Shown here piece by piece: positions 55,126 to 64,000 of a DNA stretch of 64,000 nucleotides. The notes under the pieces are model-generated. The model made no database searches. It had not been told where the DNA came from and saw only the letters and a list, made by a program, of their open reading frames with translations. This stretch comes from Calliopum simillimum (taxonomy: Eukaryota > Arthropoda > Insecta > Diptera > Lauxaniidae). Position 1 is the stretch's first letter; each line of letters begins with the position of its first letter. The stretch spans positions 162,364,492 through 162,428,491 of the forward strand of contig OX638368.1 of assembly GCA_951812925.1 (NCBI GenBank). The letters run 5' to 3'. A program made the translations under genes and the position numbers.

Positions 55126-55230
55126 AAAAAATTTCTGTCTGGGTGGGGAGTGAACTCATTCCCCCAGGACATTTTTTGTTCTTTGTTAGATGCTACCATA
55201 TACTTACCAGCTACATTTGTAACCTTGGTT
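55126..55230 (-). other. tRNA-like fragment
   Basis: On the minus strand a B-box-like GAGTTCACTCCCC preceded by CCTGGGGGAAT and a TAGCTGGTAAGTATATGGTA A-box-like part. It is degenerate, with poor acceptor pairing, and T-rich sequence follows. Confidence 0.4.
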
Positions 55231-55482
55231 CAATGCAATCGTTAGAGGGAATCCATGTATAGCGAATTGGAACCTTGCCGCATGTATTGAATTCTTTAAA
55301 CTTCTGGACGCAATGACCGAATGTTAATTACTGAATCTTACAGCTAAACAATCAGAACTATATTATAACTAAAGATGTTCTACATATTCAAATTGAAATA
55401 TGAAAAAGTTATAACAAATCACAAAGTCAATCAAAGTGTAGTAATAAAATAAAATAATTATTTAAAAAAAAAAACACTTTTT

Positions 55483-55557
55483 TGTCTGGATTCGAACGTA
55501 CACACCCCCACGATATCAGTCAAACGTCTTATACATTCAGCTAACTCTGTCTACATT
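55483..55557 (-). other. tRNA-like arm of a hairpin (left)
   Basis: On the minus strand the text GTTAGCTGAATGTATAAGAC, CGTTTGACTGATATCG and GTACGTTCGAATCCAGAC resembles a tRNA with A and B boxes. It is inverted relative to the similar sequence at 55736-55806. Confidence 0.55.
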
Positions 55558-55735
55558 TGTATTGATTTTTATTTTAAATTAATTTTAAACAAAAACTCAA
55601 ACAAAAAATTTAGCAAGTATTGATTGTTTTTTATTACTTATTTAATATAAGTTGTTCTGAAAATAATGTCAGTATATTTTTGACGTTTTTCAATACTTTT
55701 TTGATTTTTTGGATGACTTTTTGCTTAAAATTAAT

Positions 55736-55806
55736 GTAGATAGAGTTAGCTCAATGCATAAGACGCTTGACTGATAACCTGGGGGAATAGGTTCAAATCC
55801 CAAACA
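55736..55806 (+). other. tRNA-like arm of a hairpin (right)
   Basis: GTTAGCTCAATGCATAAGAC (A box), GCTTGACTGATAACCTGG and ATAGGTTCAAATCCC (B box) at tRNA spacing. Ends do not pair as a full acceptor stem. It forms an inverted pair with 55483-55557, and a DINE-1 5' end begins 11 bp further on. Confidence 0.55.
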
Positions 55807-55816
55807 AGAAAGTTTT

Positions 55817-55942
55817 TATACCCTACACCCAAGGTATATTCACTTTGTCCTTCAGTTTGTAACGCAGAGAAGGAGGCGTGGCAGTTATAGAAAAGTACAT
55901 ATGTATATTCTTGATCAGCGTCACCTCCTGAGTCGATGATGC
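55817..55942 (+). mobile_element. DINE-1-like Helentron, copy 3, 5' fragment
   Basis: Starts TATACCCTACACCCAAGGTA and continues through GTTTGTAACGCAGAGAAGGA and TATTCTTGATCAGCGTCACC to GAGTCGATGATG, where similarity to copy 1 ends. The remainder is missing. Confidence 0.8.
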
Positions 55943-56208
55943 ATCGTGAGATAGCAATGAGAACGTAACGCCGCGTATTTTGCTCCGCAATAAATCGTTT
56001 TACACTGGTGAAGTGACTCTTTAAAAATTTTTATTCTTGGCCAAATATCTTAATAAAGTCTATTAGTCTTGTATTTAATAATTTTGTACTGGCCACTGAA
56101 CTTTAAAATACATTAAAGGGAAAAATTAAAACTTAATAAAATAAATTATTACGAAAAAAAAAAAAAAATTACACACAAACACACAAAATTGTTGCTGAAC
56201 GTTTTTAT

Positions 56209-56472
56209 TTGTACTATCATGTCGAAATCAAACAAGATCGATTGCTGCGCTCTGCTGTTGCTACTGGCTCTCTGAGTTCGATGACATTGGTAGAACTTTG
56301 GGAGAGGTTTGATGCACGGATTGATGCACTGGAAGAAAAGATTACGACACAAATTTCGAAGGAAGTTGAAATTGTTTTTAAGAGGCTGACGGATTTGGAA
56401 GCTGTTTTTGATGCCAAACTTGAAACTGTGAGAAAAGATTTTCAGGATTTTAGTCCTAAATATAAAATTTAA
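56209..56472 (+). CDS. Small coiled-coil ORF, unknown
   Basis: An open frame ending at TAA 56470-56472. From about residue 25 it reads LVELWERFDARIDALEEKIT and then a second heptad-rich stretch with VFKRLTDLEAVFDAKLETV, a clear coiled-coil pattern. The visible ATG at 56219 is in a different frame from the coiled coil, and the in-frame upstream part is not convincing, so the real start or a frameshift is unresolved. Such proteins occur as N-terminal parts of LINE ORF1 or as transposon accessory proteins. I cannot assign it. Confidence 0.35.
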   Translation: MYYHVEIKQDRLLRSAVATGSLSSMTLVELWERFDARIDALEEKITTQISKEVEIVFKRLTDLEAVFDAKLETVRKDFQDFSPKYKI

Positions 56473-59400
56473 ATACGCTTCTATTGTTATAACCGACATT
56501 TCTCTATGATTTCTTGTTCCAGAGATATAAGGGTGTCCCATAGTTCCCGCAAGATTTGAACTTAGCGCGATTCATGCGGTGAAGTGTTATGAACCAAAAG
56601 AAAAAACAATTTGACAGCTGACACTAAAAGATTAGTAAAAATTTATGGAAAGAGGAGATTCAACGCTGCATCAACGAAATCGAGCCACATTATTGAAAAG
56701 TAGTTAATCAGTTTTTAGGCTCTCTTGAATAGTAGCCAATTTCGAGTTAGGTTGTTTTGTGACAAATATATTAACTTAACTACCAAACTACTTAATATTT
56801 GCAATCCAAAAATCTTGCTTGACGTAAACATGATTTTTTTTTTCAGTGCTTGTTTACGTTTATGATAAAAACTTTAAGCTGATTGAAATTCACTAATGTC
56901 TTTACATAGAAGAGTCCTTTACAAAGAAAAATATCCTTTTGTTTTAAACATATCAATTGATATTAACCTAAGTGAATTATTTCTTTAGTTTTGTGCTTCT
57001 TCTGCACTGAGAGGACATTAATTATGTAAATATTGCAAATGCAGTGTATACAGTTTCAATAGGAAGCCACTTAAAGGCGGAGTTAAGTTTTTGCTCATGC
57101 CAACAATTTTCGATTTATTTAACCCGCTTAATCAACTTGAGTAGTCAAAATCCTTTACTGCTTGGCAATTCCCTCCCCTAGCAGAACTACCCTTTACTCT
57201 GAACAACAAATATCCTTTGTCCTTCCTATTGGTACCAAGAAAAGAAAAGCAAGAAGAATGAGACAATCTATCAAGATAATTGATTGCTTTCGATTAGTAA
57301 CGAATTTTGTAACTGAAACATTTAAACAAATCGGCGATTAATTAAATATTTGCTAAATCTTCTATTAAGCGTGATTTCCTGTAGCGGAATCATTGATAAA
57401 CCATACCAAAGGATAGTGTGCATGTTGTTAAGGTGTCGGCGAAGCTGAAGGACATTGTGTGCAGCTATTTAATAGTCTAAGTTGCTAATTTATCTTGAAG
57501 TGCCAAGGAAGAATGACAAAGGGTTTAATTAATTGAGCTCATTTAAATTGAATTTAATGAAGCAATCGGGTATTTTGTGGCTTTGTATTGAAATAAATCG
57601 AGGTAAGCTTCGAGTTCAATAAGATAATTTTAAAATGTTAATTATTACAATAAAAGTTTGATTTTTCACATGACGAAGTTCAGATTTTATTTTTGTGAAA
57701 ATTTAAAGCTCAAAAATTTTAGTATCAGCACATTTTCAAAAATAAATTAGAAAAATTCCAATGAAATCCAAACCACGAAGCAATCAAGGTAATTCCTCTT
57801 TTTGTTCCAATTGAGTTAAGACCACACCACCGGAACAAATAAGTAAGTAAGTAAATACCTCTTCAGTTTCTTTTTTCTCCAATCTTTCGTTGTACTTTTA
57901 TTTCTTTATAATTCGTTTAAAAGCTCCCAAACAATATGCAAGTAAGTAGCTCAATTTCAAAAACAAAGTCCAACCACCCATTTTCAGTTTCCCACTCGCG
58001 GGACTGACACGTTTGTTTAGTCTTAAATACACATTAATTCAGGAATTCAAAGAACAACTTAAGATATGGCTGCTGTTTTTGACAAAAGCCACCATTTCCA
58101 CGACGAATCACTGCCAACTACAGAGCGTCCCACTTAAATTGGAGTTTGAAAATGAGAAAAAAAAAAGAAGAAAGCAGCCGCATAACGAAGAAAGAAATCA
58201 AGAAGCTCGAAATTAAATTAAATGCGCTCAGTTTACTTTTTTCATTCCTACCTATGATGGGTCGTTGTCGGCATCGTCGTCGTCGTTGTTGGGGAAGAAT
58301 ATGGACAGACTTTTAAGTTGGCGTTTGGTGCTGTAGTTGGTTGGCACGACCACTGTTCTCTCATAAGAAAAAGCAGTGCGACGCTTTAGTCTTTGCTACC
58401 AGTCAAGAGTCATAATGCAGAAGAAGAAATAAGTCAGCAGCTACCGAAAAAAGGTAACAGCATTAAGATGCCATGATAGCGGAAAATAGAAGTTACTACT
58501 TCAGTGCAATGTTCATTAATGTGTGTGAGCGCATATAGGGGAGAGATGGGACTTAGTTCATGACATGAAAGTTGTATTACTTATTTATAAGTACATAGAA
58601 GGATTTACCTCAGATCGAGTTTTGATACCCAAATCAAAATTATAAATTATAATAGGTCTGGAGTAATGAATTGGGTAACAGTTTAAAAGTGTTCTCAGTT
58701 CCTCTAAACTATGAGCACTTATTATATGGAAAAAATAATGCCTCTTTTACTATTTTGCCATTTTTGTCAAGCAATTTGCTAGTGTAAATTGTCTTGCCTT
58801 TTATGTTGTTGTAAATGAACGATTTGATTTTAGTGAGTAATCAAGCAAAAGTTGGGTAGATTTTAAATAGTCACCAGTATGTTACTCCAGATCGTAAATA
58901 CCCCAATTTTATTCTTCAAAAAATTACTTTTCTGTCGAAAATATTGGGCCCACTTTCCGATCATTGTATAATATTTATGTTCGACAAATCCACCAAATCT
59001 TATCAAAAAGCATTTAAGTGTGTAGTCTACGAAATTTCATCAAAATACTTAGCATTGAAATTCTACGAGATCTAATAAGATGAAAAATGTGTCGTGACCT
59101 TCAAATTTTGCTCATAAATTTACTTCAAAGATGATACTGAAAACAAAGAAATCTATTCTAAAATGCGCAGATATTCTCCTCAATCCCCACCAAAATCCTG
59201 TATTTTTTATATAAAAGTTTTATATTTAAGAACTCGAAGCCTATCAATAACAATATGTGTTCTTTCAAAAAATAAGCCATCCGACATGATACAACACAGA
59301 GAAGCATAAAGAAGACGTAGCCAAAAAATGGTCGACAGAGAGTATTGATACGCTTTGTTTTTATTGAACGCGAACCAATCTTTTTAATAAGTTTAACACT

Positions 59401-61407
59401 TAAAGGAAACAAATTTTGAACGAGGAAATATTTAATACGATATTTATATATAAATTAGATAATAGAAAGGACGTTATGACACCATCTTCCTTAATAAATC
59501 TTTCGAGCATACTAATGTAACGGTATATTCGTGTAACAGCAATATGGGAATATGTTTAAGACTGGGAATTACTTGAGTTTTCTGTAGTAATTTATATGTT
59601 TGTGGTGCAGAATCTGATAGTTGGTTGAGTGTCTAGGCGCGGCAGTTTTTAATGAAAATAATAAAATGTTCAATGTAGACTTAAGGAAAAAATGAAAGCA
59701 AAGGTAGCATTTCAAAATTGGAAATGCAGTAAAAAGAATTTAAAAATTCTATTGCATGAAAAATAACCATGGAAACTATAAAACCTTAAGGGTCATGCAA
59801 GATTAATAATATCCCATAAAATATAGAATGTCGTAAGAAAACAAAACAGATAACTTTCGTTCGATTTCAGCAAGACCCCGTTCATCACCTTAATGACACG
59901 ATATAAAGAAATATAATGTCCTGTCAATAAATATGAAATTGGAAACGTACGCAAAAGAAAAAGACGATCCAGAAGAGGTGAAATTTACAATTTCGATTTG
60001 AACCACAAAATTGAAGTAAATTTATTTTATTTATGACCGACCGACCATTGAGGGAATGCCGAAGTGTAAACGTACGCTCAAATCCAGAACTTAAATAAAT
60101 TACAAGGTTAAGCATATGCCGGGCTATAGGAAAAGGGTTACCGCACATACACATGCACACGCGCAAACACCTACAAATAAAGATTCCCTCGTGTGTGGTC
60201 AATGAAGGAAATATGATTTGGATGCTATTGCTGCTATCACTGGTCATACTTTGATTACATTAAGGAAAGAAGAACAGGCGTAGAAATATGGCAGAGAAAG
60301 AGAGTAAAAAAGTGCTTACCGTGAATTTATGTGTGGAAAATCATAAAGCATTGATGCCTGAACAGGAAATTGAGTTTTCGTTATGTTTTCGTTTCCCTTG
60401 CCCATGCTATTGGCCAGAAAGGATAACATATTTATGTGATTGTTCATGTGTGCAATTTCCTTTTCTTGAAGTTGTGCTAAGGCATAATAAAAATAAAATC
60501 CAGAAAGAACACATATATCGGTATGTTTTTTCGGCAAATCAATAAAATTAAAGAGATTGCTGTAGAACATTCACTTGTGTATCATATATTCAATCACTCA
60601 TTAATCAAAAAAAGTAGTTATGTACTTCTTCGTTAAAAAAGTACTGGAATGGGTACAGAAAATCAAATTATATTTAAACTGAATGGCAAAATAAACGTGT
60701 CCTCCTGCCAGCATTTGATTTGTTTACAATTTTTTGTGTGCAGAAGTCACTTGATACCACCGTGCCAATCAATCATTTTTGTTGCTTAGCGTAGCAAAAT
60801 GTCAACATGTCAATAAACGATATAACAGCAACAACAGTAAAACAACAAAAACATTTAAGCCAAAATGACAATGCCACAAAAACTATTTACTTTCACATTT
60901 AGCTGCGTACTCGCCGTGATATCAAGTCAAGTGCAGATATGCCTGAAGATAAAAAGTGTACACCTAAATACACAAAAATATATTACCTCAGACAGGATAT
61001 CAAATATCCTCATCCCTCATCATCGAGTGAGTCATGTTTTGAGCACGTGCAGATAATTACAAGTGTTAATTCTGATGGATGATTTATTTCAAGTTTATAA
61101 TTTTACAAACTAAATGCATATGTATACATATATTCAACGAAGGAGCTTTTACTCAATTGCGGGTACTTGCTCTTTAAAAATGCAAATTCTGGAGCCTATC
61201 AGATTAAATTTTGCCTTTAAATTATCGGTATCAGTTTTAAAGCATTCGACTGCTGGATGGTGATGCAATCCAAATCAGCTCTTTAAAATATGTATAATTT
61301 GAATTTGATAAAATAACCTCATATTAATATTTACTTTTCTGGCCTTATATTTCAACTTTATTGCACTGTAGTCAAACCAAGACTGAACTGCTTCATCATA
61401 AGCACTT
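56473..61407. other. No recognised gene (about 4.9 kb)
   Basis: No gene, RNA or element could be supported. A short TAAG tetranucleotide run lies at about 57841-57853. Frames up to 107 codons on both strands lack motifs. The region is comparatively poor in visible repeats and may be unique intergenic or intronic DNA. Confidence 0.35.
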
Positions 61408-61986
61408 CGAGCCCTTACCGCCAAAAAGACTTAACTGACAAAAAATAAAATTTTACAGGAGAAGGTTTTTTTTACATATCTGTGCATTTAGTATAGCTAT
61501 TACAGTGAAATTTAGTATGTAAGCTATATTTTGTGGTATGTAGACATGCGATGCAACTAGTTTCATTCACCTATTTATAATATAACGGCGATTTTTCAGT
61601 GTTTTGTCAGTTAAGTCTTTTTTTCTTTTCCAGATTCCCCATCTGATCTACAGTTTTCGTACCAAAAAACATTTGAGGTCACATATACTATTAACCCGCA
61701 TCAAGACTTTTTAATAAATTTTCCCTTTTTATTACATTATTTGCAAATTATTTTTGACACAAAAACAAAAAAAGACTTAACCAACAACTCGCAGTCACAA
61801 AAAAAATAAACAAAATACTTCGAATGTCGGTTAAGTCTTAATTGCTTTCGCTATAACTCCGTAACGGTACTTTTTACAGTTATGAAATTTGTAGAGAAGA
61901 TGCGTATGGACACGAACTATAAGTTTTCATCAAAAAACGAAAATCCGAAATCGTGTCAGTTAAGTCTTTTTGGCGGTTAGGGCTCG
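61408..61986. mobile_element. 579-bp TIR element with GTTAAGTCTTTTT motifs
   Basis: Inverted ends of about 32 bp with one mismatch: the left starts CGAGCCCTTACCGCC and continues AAAAAGACTTAACTGACA. ACTT flanks both ends (61404-61407, 61987-61990) as a possible 4-bp duplication. Further GTTAAGTCTTTTT or complement motifs lie at about 61610, 61772 and 61830. No coding sequence, family unknown. Confidence 0.7.
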
Positions 61987-61990
61987 ACTT

Positions 61991-63840
61991 GTTTATTCTA
62001 TCTGATTCCGACATTCGAGTAAGGCCTCAAATCTGCTTTACCTAGCACAAGCTACATTTGCCTATTCATTGTTTTAGATTGTAGGCATCTGACATAATAT
62101 TGTCAGCTGTTCTCGTAGTTTCTTTCCTCCACATTCACAGGTTGCACATACTTTTAATTTTTGTATATTTTTTTTGCCATAATTATGGCTTACCAGCTTC
62201 CAAAAAAGCTATGCGTACTTTTAGGCTTTGATATTTTGCATTTGTGTCACAAAATATTTGAATCGATGAATGTTAAAGTTCCACATTTTACAATTTTTCG
62301 GTTTTCCTTTTTTGGCGTATTCTTCTTGATGACATAACCCCACATGCATTTTTATAATAAAAAAGTCAGTCACGCCAGTTTCGTAATCCGTGTGTATTCT
62401 ATTACTCTTCATTTCGGAAACTTTTTGATGAAAATGCCCAAAAAACCGATTTTTCCGATTTTTTCTAAATTCAGAGTTTTTCGGAACAAACTCGAAACTG
62501 TTTAGAGTTTTCGTAACGATTTCGTAAAGAATATTCTCTGGAGAATTTCTTTAACTTTTTCTTTCGAATTTTCGGAACAAACTCGAAACTGTTCACAGTT
62601 TTCGTAACGATTTTCGTTACGAATTCGTTCAGAAATTTCGTTAAGTTTTATGCTCTTACAATGTTTCCCATCTAATATTTTTATTAAAAATATATTCAAA
62701 TAAAATAAATAATTGTCTTCCAAAAATCTTTCATTGAGTGCAGAAACCCCACATGTGTATAAAAAAAATAAACCTTTTCCAACTAATGTATTTTAACCAA
62801 GAGTTTTTATTGTTGTCAATAGTTTGATCTTTCAAATCAGTTTTTTTTAAATAAACAGTTTTTTTCGAAAATATGCATCGTGTATAATATGAAGGTTTAA
62901 CATTTATCATCATAAGAGTTATCTATATATGAATACGCAAGACAAAAATTTGTCCTACCTTTTTCACTATGTTTGAAATGGAGCACGACATTGAATTATA
63001 TACCATTAGAAAGGTATTTGTGTGTAACCGTGCACAAAGCTTAAACTATTTATATATTTTGCCATTAAGTCAGGTAAAATTAAATGCAAATTTTTCAATA
63101 TTAACAACGACAAAATACCCGGTCACACAGAGCTGGAAAGAGGATACAGCACAAAGAGGAAGACAAAAAGCTGACTTCATGTTTTTTTTTTTCTTTTTGT
63201 TTCACATTCGTCATTGTACGAGGGATGATAAATGAGCTTTTCTGGTTTGTACGAAATAGCAAAAAAGTACTAAAACTGTCCAAAAGAACCAAAATTATTT
63301 AACACATTTGTGGTCAAATTTTGACCATTGGGCGATTCTAGTAAGTATTATTGTTCGATAGCTCATGCCATCTAGCTTTTTATATTATTATTGAAACTCA
63401 TATTAGTACTTAAATAATTGCTGTTTTGTTTCGTTTTCAACATTTGCCAGTACAAGCCACAGTTAAACAAAGTTTTGACAAAACCACAATAACAAAATAC
63501 AAAAACATTTCCACCGGGAAGTGCAATACATTCATCACTTAAATTAATTTTAATGAGCACCAAATTTTATTGTGCATAACAGGAAGAGCAGGAAATTTAA
63601 ATTAATTATAACATCCGTTGGCCAGAGAGAGACAGATAGGGCCAAACATAACATAATACGAGAACAACAACAACTACAACAATGGCAGGATGAAGTAATT
63701 TAAATTTTGTAAAATTAAAACATTATTAAAATGGCCGTCGTCCAACAGCAAGCTAAACGGCAACACTATCAGGAACACTGTAAAACGGAAATTCCTCTAC
63801 GACAAACGGTTAGGTGAACAGCATACATAATAAAAATCAA
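61991..63840. other. No recognised gene; one 94-bp-period direct repeat
   Basis: No gene. At 62478-62525 and 62572-62620 the text TCGGAACAAACTCGAAACTG followed by AGTTTTCGTAACGATT occurs twice with a 94-bp period. The rest is A+T-rich without supported features. Confidence 0.4.
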
Positions 63841-64000
63841 CCCTGCAAACAATGTACTAGATACAAACGGCGTATGTATCGGGGACACAAACACGTATTT
63901 TTTTTTGTTTGTTTTTGAAAATCACATAGAAATTGCCGTACTCTTTCAATAACGTTTACATTGCTGTCGGGAAAAATACAGGCACTGGTTTTGTCGTACC
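63841..64000. mobile_element. TIR element, CCCTGCAAA family, copy 2 (runs off the window)
   Basis: Begins CCCTGCAAACAATGTACTAG and matches the right 160 bp of 52619-54161 in reverse complement (GCGTATGTATCGGGGACACA, ATAACGTTTACATTGCTGTC). Only its first 160 bp lie in the window. Confidence 0.75.

Noticed and set aside
1..64000. CRISPR array, bacterial operon or prophage
   Set aside because: No repeat-spacer array, no ribosome-binding sites and no prokaryotic gene density; all recognisable genes are of animal transposons.

Overview
This is eukaryotic, animal DNA, almost certainly from a higher (brachyceran) fly. It is strongly A+T-rich and has no operons or bacterial gene spacing. It carries insect transposon families: several copies of a repeat with the signature text of the dipteran DINE-1/INE-1 Helentrons (TATACCC start, GTTTGTAACGCAG, ATGTCCGTCTGTCTGGC, CTAG end), Tc1 elements, a piggyBac relic, CR1-like LINEs with an RNase H-bearing LINE fragment, and a Ty3/Gypsy element. 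The species cannot be named from the sequence. I found no host protein-coding gene I can defend; the window looks like repeat-rich intergenic, intronic or heterochromatin-like DNA.

Layout. 0-7.9 kb: a decayed LINE 3' end, a TTAA-flanked foldback MITE, a three-unit 162-bp tandem repeat, and a TA-flanked DNA transposon (4455-6177) split by a complete DINE-1-like element. 7.9-16.1 kb: a second TA-flanked DNA element whose two ends lie 8.1 kb apart. Inside it sit a CR1-like LINE (8.4-12.25 kb), a Tc1 element (12.48-14.17 kb) and a small hAT MITE with a perfect 8-bp target duplication. 16.3-25 kb: very long inverted repeats (16289-17455, 17501-19434, 21036-21963, 23582-24959), a split DINE-1-like copy and a fragment of an arthropod repeat-associated protein. 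25-31.5 kb: no recognisable gene. 31.56-42.24 kb: one Gypsy-type LTR retrotransposon with matching 5-bp target duplications. It has been invaded by a TIR element that itself holds a CR1-like LINE with an intact ORF2, by a piggyBac-like element in its reverse-transcriptase region, and by an RNase H LINE fragment in its integrase. 42.4-45 kb: a reversed DINE-1 fragment split by a palindromic MITE, then a 1.6-kb palindrome built from two inverted copies of one half of a Tc1 element. 47.9-54.8 kb: an old palindromic MITE split by a 6.5-kb hAT-like element, which contains a second hAT-like element (8-bp duplication TTAACGAG), which contains a third TIR element. 55-64 kb: tRNA-like hairpin sequences, a DINE-1 5' fragment, one small coiled-coil ORF, one more TIR element, and the start of a second copy of the TIR family seen at 52.6-54.2 kb.

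How it fits together. The genes here serve the mobility of their own elements, and most are dead: frameshifted Tc1 transposase, broken Gypsy gag-pol, a LINE reverse transcriptase lacking one catalytic block. The best open frame is the 936-codon LINE ORF2 at 32649-35459. The most unusual items are (1) the LINE at 8.4 kb, whose ORF1 and ORF2 share one frame and are separated by a single UAG with no AUG at the start of ORF2; (2) the palindromic half-Tc1; (3) the 1.9-kb foldback with seven copies of an 18-bp motif; and (4) the nests, which give a readable relative order of insertions. All family calls were made by eye from sequence; no database search was run.
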